Below, one piece after another: positions 1-6,178 of a stretch of DNA of 8,307 nt (position 1 is the stretch's first letter; every line of letters begins with the position of its first letter). A program made the position numbers and the translations under genes. The stretch covers positions 1 through 8,307 of the forward strand of contig CAJTMZ010000078.1 in the NCBI GenBank assembly GCA_910577445.1, in the 5' to 3' direction. The notes below the pieces were generated by a model. It had not been told where the DNA came from, made no database searches, and worked only from the letters and a program-made list of their open reading frames with translations. Source of the DNA: an uncultured Lachnospiraceae bacterium. Lineage in GTDB: Bacteria > Bacillota > Clostridia > Lachnospirales > Lachnospiraceae.

Positions 1-2
1 AC

Positions 3-461
3 CCTGAGGAAGACAAGATTCTCACCAAAACAATGATTAACAATTATGCCAAAAACAACCTTCTTCCTCCCCCTGTCAAGAAGAAATACAGTAAGGAGCA
101 TATTCTGCTTCTTATATTTATCTACTATTATAAAGGAATTCTCTCCATCGGCGATATCCAGACCCTGTTAGGGCCGCTGACGCAGAAATATTTCCACACC
201 TCCAACCCGGAACTGAATCTGGGTACAATCTACGAGGAGGTATTCAGTCTGGAAAAGGACGCGATTGCGGAACTGCAGAAGGATATCGAAAAGAAATTTT
301 CCACTTCCCGGGAAACCTTTAAGGACGTTCCCGAAACAGATAAGGAAATTTTACAGCTTTTTTCCTTTATCTCCATGCTCAGCTACGACGTTTATGTCAA
401 AAAGCTGCTGATTGAAAAAATGATAGACAGCTTTAAAACGGCAACCTCCAAAAAAGATTAA
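3..461 (+). CDS. DUF1836 domain protein, 5'-truncated
   Basis: This is the C-terminal part of a DUF1836 family protein. The frame is open to the left edge (first full codon at base 3), and the residues before the first Met (..EEDKILTKT) read as normal family sequence. The ATG at base 33 is therefore an internal Met of a longer gene that starts outside the window. Visible hallmarks are a KTMINNY-K segment, a PPPVKKKYS stretch, and then a hydrophobic helix-rich region (KEHILLLIFIYYYKGILS) and an acidic-basic C-terminal half. The family is confined largely to Firmicutes. It has been regarded as helix-turn-helix-like and regulatory in at least one Bacillus case, which I recall but cannot verify here. 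No catalytic motif, signal peptide or membrane segment is convincing. The gene ends 22 bp before a strong terminator, so it is the last gene of its transcript. Its target or partner cannot be told from this window. Confidence 0.8.
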   Translation, partial: PEEDKILTKTMINNYAKNNLLPPPVKKKYSKEHILLLIFIYYYKGILSIGDIQTLLGPLTQKYFHTSNPELNLGTIYEEVFSLEKDAIAELQKDIEKKFSTSRETFKDVPETDKEILQLFSFISMLSYDVYVKKLLIEKMIDSFKTATSKKD

Positions 462-482
462 AACTTTTTATGCCTATATAAA

Positions 483-525
483 AGCGCCGGCTGTGAGGGG
501 TTTTACAAAACCCGCAGCCGGCGCT
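483..525. terminator. Bidirectional hairpin terminator between DUF1836 gene and proC
   Basis: An 11-bp perfect GC-rich stem (AGCGCCGGCTG at 483-493 with CAGCCGGCGCT at 515-525) encloses a second stem, GGGTTT/AAACCC, with a TACA loop (498-503 with 508-513). A small internal bulge (TGAG against G) separates the two. The hairpin lies between the stop codons of two convergent genes (461 and 546), so it can stop transcripts from both sides. The T runs on either side are short (TTTATA on the minus strand, a loose pyrimidine tract on the plus strand). The call rests mainly on stem strength and position. Confidence 0.8.
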
Positions 526-545
526 GAAATTATGCTCTTCTCTTT

Positions 546-1340
546 TTACATTCCCTTTGATTTCCTGACACAGGCTTTTACCGCCTCAAACACCGCGCTG
601 CGCATTCCCTTTTCCTCCAGAACCCGCACCGCCTCAATGGTGGTTCCGCCCGGCGAGCAGACCATATCCTTCAACTCTCCCGGATGCTTTCCTGTTTCCA
701 GAACCATCTTTGCGCTTCCAAGCACGGCCTGGGCTGCAAATCGGTATGCCTTGTCTCTCGGCATCCCGTCCGCAACCGCAGCGTCCGCCATTGCCTCTAT
801 AAACATAAACACATAGGCTGGAGAACTGCCGCTGACCGCCGTAACCACGTCCATCAGATTTTCTCCCACAAGTTCCGTTTTGCCAAAGCCGCTGCAAACA
901 TCCCGGACCAGACGCAAATCCTCATCTGTCACGTTCTCATTGGGACACATTCCCATCATACCCTCCCCCACCATCGCCGGGGTGTTGGGCATGGTGCGGA
1001 TAATTTTTACCTCTTTCCCAAACTGCTCTTTCAGCCATTTGAGGGTTTTGCCCGGTGCAATCGTCACGATTATTTTATCCTGCAAATCAATCGTCCTGAT
1101 TTGCGCGATTACCTCCTCATAATACTGGGGTTTTATGGACAAAAACAGAATCTGTGCGAATTCCGCCGCTTCCCGGTTATCCGTTGTGGTCAGGATTCCC
1201 AACTCTTCCTTTCTGCTCTTAAGGACCTCCGCCACCATATCGGACGCCATAATATTTTCCGCCGGGCACTTTCCCGACGCAATAATCCCCCGCATCATCG
1301 CGCTTCCCATGTTTCCGCAGCCTGTAAATCCGATTTTCAT
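546..1340 (-). CDS. proC: Pyrroline-5-carboxylate reductase (ProC)
   Basis: This cytosolic enzyme makes the last step of proline synthesis: NAD(P)H-dependent reduction of 1-pyrroline-5-carboxylate to L-proline. The 264-residue product starts MKIGFTGCGNMG, giving the Rossmann nucleotide-binding motif GxGxMG at residues 7-12. A conserved RTMPNTPA segment lies at 115-122 and VSGSSPAYV at 169-177. The family signature is near the C-terminus, around residues 223-242, with SPGGTT at 229-234. Length is normal for the family (about 260-280). The frame runs 27 codons further upstream, but that extension is not family-like and crosses the putative promoter. The ATG at 1338-1340 puts the Rossmann strand at the N-terminus, as expected. 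Its SD (GGGGA) is weak. The gene is monocistronic, with its own promoter and the hairpin terminator downstream. proA and proB are not in the window. A ComER-like paralogue is less likely because the full P5CR signature is present. Confidence 0.95.
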   Translation of the reverse strand: MKIGFTGCGNMGSAMMRGIIASGKCPAENIMASDMVAEVLKSRKEELGILTTTDNREAAEFAQILFLSIKPQYYEEVIAQIRTIDLQDKIIVTIAPGKTLKWLKEQFGKEVKIIRTMPNTPAMVGEGMMGMCPNENVTDEDLRLVRDVCSGFGKTELVGENLMDVVTAVSGSSPAYVFMFIEAMADAAVADGMPRDKAYRFAAQAVLGSAKMVLETGKHPGELKDMVCSPGGTTIEAVRVLEEKGMRSAVFEAVKACVRKSKGM

Positions 1341-1411
1341 ATATTTCCCCGCCTTTTGATAGTTTCCGCCGCAGCGCCGTAATTTAAATAACATGCATTT
1401 CTCTTCCAACC

Positions 1412-1439
1412 AGTATAGCATAAAATACCGAAAAGTCTA
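1412..1439 (-). promoter_or_regulatory. Putative SigA promoter of proC
   Basis: Read on the minus strand, there is a -35-like TAGACT (1434-1439, 4 of 6 to TTGACA), a 16-bp spacer and a -10 TATACT (1412-1417). An upstream TGC gives an extended -10 (TGCTATACT). The start point would be near 1405, leaving a leader of about 65 nt before the proC ATG. I see no riboswitch-like structure in that leader. Confidence 0.6.
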
Positions 1440-1459
1440 TCATAACTTGGCCCCGCCGC

Positions 1460-1476
1460 AGGGTTTCCAAAACCCT
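1460..1476. repeat. 17-bp palindrome over the DegV-gene -35 region
   Basis: The inverted repeat is AGGGTTT (1460-1466), spacer CCA, then AAACCCT (1470-1476). It spans the -35 element proposed for the downstream DegV gene and lies between two divergent promoters, where an operator would be expected. The arms are 7 bp and perfect. It is too short, and lacks a following T run, to be a good terminator. I do not recognise the binding protein. Confidence 0.4.
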
Positions 1477-1492
1477 CTTTTAATGCTACAAT
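1464..1492 (+). promoter_or_regulatory. Putative extended -10 promoter of the DegV gene
   Basis: The -35-like element is TTTCCA (1464-1469, 4 of 6), followed by a 17-bp spacer and -10 TACAAT (1487-1492). It is preceded by TGC, forming the extended -10 TGCTACAAT. The start point would be near 1499, almost at the ribosome binding site, so the leader is very short (about 20 nt). Confidence 0.6.
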
Positions 1493-1517
1493 AATTTTAT
1501 AAGGAGGTGTACACACC

Positions 1518-2372
1518 ATGAACAACATTCAAATCATTACCGATTCCGCATCGGATATCACAGGCTCCGTGCGCAATGACTTAACCGTTCTACCCATGAC
1601 CATAACCTTTGGAGAAACCGAATACCTTGACGGAGTTAATCTGTCCCACAATGAATTTTATGAAAAGCTGGTCGAATGCGACGATTTACCCACCACCAGC
1701 CAGATTCCCCCTTACAATTTTTCGCAGGCCATCAAAAAGATTACCGAAGCCGGCGACGACGCTTTAGTGATTACCCTCTCCGGCAAGCTGTCCGGCACTT
1801 ATCAGAGCGCCTGCGTCGCGGCGGCGGAATTTGAAGGCAGAGCCTTTGTGGTTGACAGCGAAAACGTTACCGTGGGAGAACGCGCCCTGGTGGAGTACGC
1901 CTTAAATCTTAAGGATTCCGGCGCGGATATTCAGGCCATTGTGGCGGAACTGGAACGGGCAAAGAAAAATATTCAGCTTATCGCGCTGCTCGATACCCTT
2001 GAATATCTGAAAAAAGGAGGACGGATTTCAAAGACCGTAGCTTTTGCCGGAAATGTCCTTTCCATTAAGCCCGTAATCGGCGTGGTAGACGGAGAAGTCG
2101 CCATGCTGGGAAAAGCCCGGGGTTCCAAGCACGGCAACAATCTTTTGGCTGAACAGATAAAGAAGGTTGGCGGTATCGATTTCTCAAAGCCCTATTTTCT
2201 GGGCTATACCGGGCTAAGTGATGCTCTGATTAAAAAATACATAGAGGACAGCAAATCCCTCTGGAGTGAAACCGTGGGTAGTTTACCTGTCGCTACCGTG
2301 GGCGGCACTATCGGAACCCACGTTGGTCCGGGCGGCATCGCGGTCGCTTTCTTTTCCCACTCCACTCTCTAA
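1518..2372 (+). CDS. DegV family fatty-acid-binding protein
   Basis: DegV proteins (FakB-like) are cytosolic carriers that hold a fatty acid. In characterised Firmicutes they present it to the kinase FakA for acyl-phosphate formation and phospholipid synthesis. The 284-residue length is typical. Family motifs seen are the N-terminal TDSASD (8-13), a conserved TSQ segment (60-62), LSGTYQSA (91-98), GGRIS (167-171), TGLSD (231-235) and the C-terminal GTHVGPGG (266-273), which lines the lipid pocket in known structures. The start is fixed by a strong SD (AGGAGG, 1502-1507) 10 bases before the ATG and by the usual motif spacing. The gene appears monocistronic, with its own promoter. The last 90 bp overlap the 3' end of bioY on the opposite strand. 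fakA is not present here, and genomes of this group usually carry several DegV paralogues, so the specific fatty acid cannot be inferred. Confidence 0.93.
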   Translation: MNNIQIITDSASDITGSVRNDLTVLPMTITFGETEYLDGVNLSHNEFYEKLVECDDLPTTSQIPPYNFSQAIKKITEAGDDALVITLSGKLSGTYQSACVAAAEFEGRAFVVDSENVTVGERALVEYALNLKDSGADIQAIVAELERAKKNIQLIALLDTLEYLKKGGRISKTVAFAGNVLSIKPVIGVVDGEVAMLGKARGSKHGNNLLAEQIKKVGGIDFSKPYFLGYTGLSDALIKKYIEDSKSLWSETVGSLPVATVGGTIGTHVGPGGIAVAFFSHSTL

Positions 2373-2903
2373 AATTCCGGCTTTCCACAAACGCCTGCGC
2401 ACCGGTTCTCCCACCAGAACCGCAAGGATAAGTTTTACAATATCCGCAGGGACAAAGGGAAGCACGCCTGCTGCCAGGGCGGCGGAAAAACTCATGCCGC
2501 CCTGATAGGCAAGCCATAAGGTTCCAAACAGATAGCAGACTGCCGTTCCAAGCAGCATTCCCAGAACAATAAGTATGTAGTTTGTTTTCCATTTATCAAC
2601 AAAAAATCCAATGATGGGCGCCATAAACAGATACCCGATAATATATCCTCCGGTAGGGCCGAGCACTTTTCCGATTCCGCCCGAAAATCCCGTAAAAACC
2701 GGAACTCCCACAAATCCCAGAAGCACATAAATCAGTACGCTTACCGAGCCCATTTTCATTCCAAGAATATACACCGTAAGGTAAACCGCGAAAAATCCAA
2801 GCGATACCGGCACCGGGCTTACAGGAATCGGCAGGGATATCGGTCCTAACAGACACAGTACCGCCGCCATCAGCCCCGTCAATGCTAAATGCTTTGTTTT
2901 CAT
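2283..2903 (-). CDS. bioY: Biotin transporter BioY (ECF S-component)
   Basis: BioY is the integral-membrane substrate-binding subunit of energy-coupling-factor biotin uptake. The 206-residue product is very hydrophobic, with about six membrane segments from residue 7 to about 165. It carries the BioY hallmarks GVPVFTGFSGGIG (66-78) and GPTGGY (82-87), plus a later PFVPADIVK (149-157). The start has a good SD (GAGGAG on the minus strand, 2912-2917) 8 bases before the ATG. No ecfA or ecfT lies nearby, so it probably uses a shared ECF module encoded elsewhere or works alone. The family-like part ends near residue 177. The last 29 residues (ESGVGKESDR..) are polar, look unlike BioY, and are read entirely antisense to the end of the DegV gene. 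This suggests loss of an earlier stop. No terminator is visible after the stop. Regulation is by the BirA-like operator described separately. Confidence 0.95.
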   Translation of the reverse strand: MKTKHLALTGLMAAVLCLLGPISLPIPVSPVPVSLGFFAVYLTVYILGMKMGSVSVLIYVLLGFVGVPVFTGFSGGIGKVLGPTGGYIIGYLFMAPIIGFFVDKWKTNYILIVLGMLLGTAVCYLFGTLWLAYQGGMSFSAALAAGVLPFVPADIVKLILAVLVGEPVRRRLWKAGILESGVGKESDRDAARTNVGSDSAAHGSDR

Positions 2904-2934
2904 AATCTTTGCTCCTCTCTTTTGTCATTCATTA

Positions 2935-2967
2935 ATTGTTAACTGTTTCCATACACAAGTATACAAT
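2935..2967. promoter_or_regulatory. BirA (biotin repressor) operator upstream of bioY
   Basis: Two inverted half-sites, TTGTTAAC (2936-2943) and GTATACAA (2959-2966), are separated by exactly 15 bases. The symmetry extends one base outward on each side (A at 2935, T at 2967), giving 7 of 9 matches between arms. This is the architecture known for Firmicutes BirA sites that control biotin genes. One half covers the bioY -10 box and the other lies just after the predicted start point. Biotinyl-AMP-bound BirA would therefore block transcription when biotin is plentiful. Confidence 0.85.
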
Positions 2968-2986
2968 CGAAGAGCTATAATGTCAA
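2958..2986 (-). promoter_or_regulatory. SigA promoter of bioY
   Basis: On the minus strand there is a perfect -35 TTGACA (2981-2986), a 17-bp spacer and -10 TATACT (2958-2963). This is the strongest promoter match in the window. The start point would be near 2951, giving a leader of about 48 nt. The -10 shares bases with a half-site of the BirA-like operator. Confidence 0.85.
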
Positions 2987-3020
2987 CCAATTTTATTTTT
3001 AAGTTTACATTTTATTTGTT

Positions 3021-3072
3021 AAAAGCGGCAGTTCCCGGATAGATTTCTTTCATACCCGGTACCGCCGCCTTT
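3021..3072 (-). terminator. Putative terminator of the aspS operon
   Basis: Read on the minus strand, GCGGCGGT (3061-3068) pairs with ACTGCCGC (3025-3032), with one G-U pair. A CCGG/CCGG pair extends it inward past a small internal loop, leaving a loop of about 17 bases. TTTT follows (3021-3024) and AAAA-type sequence precedes. It lies just after the aspS stop and before the bioY promoter, as expected for the end of this operon. The T run is short, so termination may be partial. Confidence 0.6.
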
Positions 3073-3090
3073 TCCTGTGCGATATTTTAC

Positions 3091-4869
3091 TTATTCCTGC
3101 TCTTTGCCGTCAGTCTCAGGCATGGCAATCTTAATATGCACGTCCCGAAGCTGCCTCTCGTCCACTTCCGAAGGCGCGCCCATCATAACGTCCTGAGCCG
3201 TCTTGTTCATGGGGAAAGGAATAATCTCACGGATGCTCTCCTCCCCTGCAATCAGCATAACCATTCTGTCAACGCCGGGAGCGATTCCCGCATGAGGGGG
3301 CGCTCCGTAACAGAACGCGTTGTACATTGCCGGGAACTTTGCCTTCACATCCTCTTCTTTCAATCCCACTATCTGGAACGCTTTCACCATGATTTCCGGG
3401 TCGTGGTTCCGCACCGCGCCGGAGGAAAGCTCCACGCCGTTGCACACCAAATCGTACTGATACGCATAAATGGAAAGGGGGTCTTTCGTCTCAAGCGCCT
3501 CCATCCCTCCCTGAGGCATGGAAAACGGATTGTGACAGAACTCAAGTTCTCCCGACTCCTCGCCGATTTCATACATGGGGAAGTCTACAATCCAGCAGAA
3601 TTCATAGCACTCCTGCCGCATATGCGCCGGACAAATGCCACCTAAAAACTTCCGAAGCACGCCCGCCGTTTTTAAGGCGTCCAATCTTTTTCCCGCTGTC
3701 AGCCCCACAAAATCGCCCTTCTTTAATTGGAGAGCCTTTGTAACCTGCTCTTTTCTCTCCTGAAGGAATTTGGAAACGCCGCCCACGAAATCGCCGTTTT
3801 CATCCACTCTGAACCAGTAGGCTTTCCGGCCGCTCTGCACTTCCACGTCCGCGCACAATTTGTCTATCACTTTTCTGGTGGCCGTAAAATTATCCGCCAC
3901 AACAGCCTTCACCGTCTGTCCCTCGAAAGGTCCGAAACCGCAGTCCGCCATACATTCCGTGGCGTCGCTAACCAGCAAATCAATCCGCAAATCCGGCTTG
4001 TCCGTGCCGTACTTTTCCATGGCGTCATTGTAGGAAATTCTGGCAAAAGGCGCTTTGGACGCCGTCCGGTATTTGCCGTATTGGGCAAATATAGGCGGAA
4101 GCACATCCTCTATCACGCCGAACACATCCTCCTGGGTGGCAAAAGCCATCTCCATATCCAACTGGTAAAATTCGCCGGGCGAACGGTCCGCCCTCGCGTC
4201 CTCGTCCCTGAAACAGGGCGCAATCTGAAAATATCTGTCAAAGCCGGAAGTCATAAGGAGCTGCTTAAACTGCTGGGGCGCCTGGGGCAGCGCGTAGAAT
4301 TTCCCCGGGTGGTTTCTGGAGGGCACCAGATAATCCCTTGCCCCTTCCGGTGAGGAACAGGTCAGGATGGGGGTTGTGATTTCAAGGAAATCATGCTCCG
4401 TCATGCTCTTTCTTATCTCAGATACGATTTTGCTTCTAAGAACAATCTTATCCTTTACGGCGGGATTTCTCAAATCCAGATACCTGTATTTAAGCCGGAC
4501 CGCCTCGTCCGCCTCTCTGGAGCGGTTCACCTCAAAGGGAAGTTCGTTATAGATGCATTTTCCAAGAACCGCAATCTTTTCCGGAACCACCTCCACCTCC
4601 CCGGTGGGAAGCTGGGCGTTTTTACTGGAACGCTCTCTCACCACGCCGGTAACGGAGAGCGTGGACTCGTTGTTGATTCCCGAAAGCGAAGCCATCATTT
4701 CTTCCGTCTCCACCACCACCTGGGTCACGCCGTAAAAATCGCGGAGAATCAAAAATCCAAGATTTTTACTGACCTTTCTCATATTATCATACCAGCCGGT
4801 AAGGGTGACTGTCTCTCCCACGTTTCCTATCCTGAGCTGGCCGCATGTATGCGTTCTTGACTGTACCAT
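3091..4869 (-). CDS. aspS: Aspartyl-tRNA synthetase (AspRS)
   Basis: This cytosolic class II synthetase charges tRNA with aspartate using ATP. The 592-residue length is normal for bacterial AspRS. The layout is an N-terminal OB-fold anticodon-binding domain (about 1-105, TGWYDNM near 24-30), a catalytic core with motif 2 at 220-241 (FRDEDARADRSPGEF..), a bacterial GAD insertion domain (about 285-410), and motif 3 at 528-539 (GIAPGVDRMVML) with its ATP-binding Arg535. The aspartate/ATP loop QAPQQFKQLLM is at 196-206. SD GAGGT (4876-4880) lies 6 bases before the ATG. The gene follows tcdA by 38 bp with no room for a T-box leader and is the last gene of its operon. Motif 2 has one residue more than the E. 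coli form. The usual HHPF is CHNPF (445-449) and motif 3 is preceded by GAPPHAG, a pattern I associate with alphaproteobacterial AspRS. Whether it also charges tRNA-Asn cannot be decided from sequence alone. Confidence 0.97.
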   Translation of the reverse strand: MVQSRTHTCGQLRIGNVGETVTLTGWYDNMRKVSKNLGFLILRDFYGVTQVVVETEEMMASLSGINNESTLSVTGVVRERSSKNAQLPTGEVEVVPEKIAVLGKCIYNELPFEVNRSREADEAVRLKYRYLDLRNPAVKDKIVLRSKIVSEIRKSMTEHDFLEITTPILTCSSPEGARDYLVPSRNHPGKFYALPQAPQQFKQLLMTSGFDRYFQIAPCFRDEDARADRSPGEFYQLDMEMAFATQEDVFGVIEDVLPPIFAQYGKYRTASKAPFARISYNDAMEKYGTDKPDLRIDLLVSDATECMADCGFGPFEGQTVKAVVADNFTATRKVIDKLCADVEVQSGRKAYWFRVDENGDFVGGVSKFLQERKEQVTKALQLKKGDFVGLTAGKRLDALKTAGVLRKFLGGICPAHMRQECYEFCWIVDFPMYEIGEESGELEFCHNPFSMPQGGMEALETKDPLSIYAYQYDLVCNGVELSSGAVRNHDPEIMVKAFQIVGLKEEDVKAKFPAMYNAFCYGAPPHAGIAPGVDRMVMLIAGEESIREIIPFPMNKTAQDVMMGAPSEVDERQLRDVHIKIAMPETDGKEQE

Positions 4870-4907
4870 AAATTTACCTCTTTCTGTGCTGTTATTTCTG
4901 CGCTGTA

Positions 4908-5714
4908 TTAACTTTCGTAAACACCTGTATTATACACATTTTCCCTCTGCTGTGCAATATCCACTGCCAAATCCTTTACCACTTCCCCCGCAAGTATCAT
5001 GCCCGCCACCGGCGGCACAAAAGCGCAGCTTCCGGGCGTTGCCCTTCTCCCGGCAGGCTTCTCCTTGTCCGAAATAAAAGTGCCTCCCTTTTTAGGATAT
5101 TCCCCCTCCCCATCCGCCGCCAAAGGCGCAAGAGGGATTTCCTCGGAATAAACCACTTTCAAATGCTCGATTCCTCTTTTTTTCAATTCCCGGCGCATAA
5201 CCTTCGCCAGCGGGCATACTCTGGTTTTACCGATATCTGTTACCCGAAAACCGCTTCCCTCCAGCTTGTTTCCCGTTCCCATGCTGCTGATAACAGGAAC
5301 CCCGTTTTCTTTCGCCTTAACTGCCAGCTCCAGCTTCGCGGTAACGGTATCTACGGCGTCCACAATATAGTCGTATTCGGAAAAAGGAAATTCCCCTGAA
5401 TTTTCCGGTAGAAAAAAGGTATGGTAAACCCTCACATCCGCATCCGGATTGATTTCCAGAATCCGTTCTTTCATCACATCCGTCTTGTACCGCCCAAGGG
5501 TGCTTCTAAGGGCGATAATCTGGCGGTTCAGATTGGAGAGGCACACCTTGTCGTTATCAATCAAATCAAAAGCTCCCACGCCGCTTCTCGCCAACGCCTC
5601 ACACACATATCCTCCCACGCCGCCTATGCCAAACACCGCAACTCTTGAGGCGGCCAGCCTATCCATAGCCTCTTTTCCCAAAAGCATTTCCGTCCTCATA
5701 AACTGTTCCCTCAT
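4908..5714 (-). CDS. tcdA: tRNA threonylcarbamoyladenosine dehydratase TcdA
   Basis: TcdA (CsdL/YgdL in E. coli, YrvM in B. subtilis) is an E1-like, ATP-dependent enzyme that cyclises t6A to ct6A at position 37 of tRNAs reading ANN codons. The chosen product has 268 residues and begins MREQFMRTEMLLGKEAM, the usual family start. The nucleotide-binding loop GIGGVGG lies at 29-35, the acidic LIDNDKV at 51-57, NRQ at 63-65, VDAVD at 118-122 and a C-terminal GSCAFVPPVAG at 228-238. There is no C-terminal rhodanese domain, and the short form is not a MoeB or ThiF partner for a visible sulfur carrier. The frame is open further upstream. An alternative ATG at 5747 (11 residues longer, MKDILGERE..) would overlap the Rrf2 stop as ATGA. 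I prefer 5714 because of its better SD and family alignment. aspS follows in the same operon. Confidence 0.92.
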   Translation of the reverse strand: MREQFMRTEMLLGKEAMDRLAASRVAVFGIGGVGGYVCEALARSGVGAFDLIDNDKVCLSNLNRQIIALRSTLGRYKTDVMKERILEINPDADVRVYHTFFLPENSGEFPFSEYDYIVDAVDTVTAKLELAVKAKENGVPVISSMGTGNKLEGSGFRVTDIGKTRVCPLAKVMRRELKKRGIEHLKVVYSEEIPLAPLAADGEGEYPKKGGTFISDKEKPAGRRATPGSCAFVPPVAGMILAGEVVKDLAVDIAQQRENVYNTGVYES

Positions 5715-5720
5715 TTTCTT

Positions 5721-5725
5721 CTCCC
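5721..5725 (-). promoter_or_regulatory. Ribosome binding site deciding the tcdA start
   Basis: On the minus strand GGGAG lies 6 bases before the ATG at 5712-5714 and is part of a longer purine run (GGGGGAAAGGGAGAAGAAA). The competing ATG at 5745-5747 has only GGGGA about 8 bases away. The shorter start also matches the conserved N-terminus of TcdA. The upstream ATG could still be used through coupling to the Rrf2 stop codon. Confidence 0.55.
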
Positions 5726-5743
5726 TTTCCCCCAAAATATCTT

Positions 5744-6178
5744 TCATACGAAATCCCCGCAGCCGCTCTCCCTCTGCCACTCTGCCATATCCGCCAGCGT
5801 AATATTGTCGATTACCTGATTGACCGCCTGGTTTATCTGCTCCCATACCCTAATCGTCACACATTCCTGCTTCCGCCCGCAGCCGCCGCTTTCTTTGCCT
5901 ACGCAGTCAACCGGGGCCAAATCGCCCTCCGTAAGCCGTAAAATCTCCCCCACCGTATACTCGGAAGGCTCCTTTTTCAGAAGGTATCCCCCCTGAGCGC
6001 CTCTGATGCTCCCTACAAATCCGGCTTTATTGAGCATGGAAATAATCTGCTCCAGATATTTTTCGGAAATCTGCTGTCTACGGGCAATATCCTTAAGGCT
6101 TACGGGTTCTCCCGTGCTATGCACCGCCAAATCCAGCATCAGTCTTAACGCATATCTTCCTCTGGTAGATATTTTCAT
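5744..6178 (-). CDS. Rrf2 family transcriptional regulator (IscR/CymR type)
   Basis: A DNA-binding regulator of 144 residues, the usual Rrf2 length. It opens with MKISTRGRYALR and has a winged helix-turn-helix at about 26-52 (LKDIARRQQISEKYLEQI) followed by the family's wing IRGAQGGY (58-65). Cysteines at 92, 100 and 106 (Cx7Cx5C), just before a VWEQI helix, sit where IscR binds its Fe-S cluster. The IscR His ligand three residues after the last Cys is replaced by Ile109. A fourth Cys lies at 140. It may thus sense Fe-S status or redox state; this is inference. The start overlaps the transglutaminase stop as ATGA and has SD GAGGAG (6188-6193) 9 bases upstream. tcdA follows at once. No iscS or iscU is downstream, unlike typical iscR loci. 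From memory, B. subtilis cymR also lies near aspS and yrvM (tcdA), which argues for a CymR-locus relative. Confidence 0.9.
   Translation of the reverse strand: MKISTRGRYALRLMLDLAVHSTGEPVSLKDIARRQQISEKYLEQIISMLNKAGFVGSIRGAQGGYLLKKEPSEYTVGEILRLTEGDLAPVDCVGKESGGCGRKQECVTIRVWEQINQAVNQVIDNITLADMAEWQRESGCGDFV

Noticed and set aside
684..1382. Long plus-strand open frame (232 codons) antisense to proC
   Set aside because: The opposite strand encodes an unmistakable ProC with all signatures. The plus-strand product is rich in His, Arg and Cys without any family-like motif and has no ribosome binding site of note.
546..1421. Longer proC start at 1421
   Set aside because: The added 27 residues are not family-like and would begin upstream of the predicted transcription start. 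The Met at 1340 begins the Rossmann strand as in other ProC proteins.
1506..1517. Small inverted repeat GGTGT-AC-ACACC at the DegV ribosome binding site
   Set aside because: The two-base loop cannot form a stable hairpin. It is most likely chance sequence next to a strong SD.
2987..3030. Second BirA-like site suggested by GTTTACA and TTGTTAAA near 3003-3023
   Set aside because: The half-sites are in the wrong orientation and spacing for a BirA dimer. The stretch is simply AT-rich.
3136..4860. Three plus-strand open frames (3136-3645, 3727-4353, 4393-4860) opposite aspS
   Set aside because: They are shadow frames of a highly conserved aspS. Their products are His/Arg-rich and low in recognisable structure.
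4870..4907. T-box riboswitch or separate promoter upstream of aspS
   Set aside because: Only 38 bp separate tcdA and aspS. This is far too short for a T-box leader, and no clear -35/-10 pair is seen.
4908..5846. Longest tcdA frame starting at 5846
   Set aside because: It would overlap the Rrf2 coding region by about 100 bp. The extra N-terminal residues (GADKPGGQSG..) are an out-of-frame reading of the Rrf2 C-terminus.
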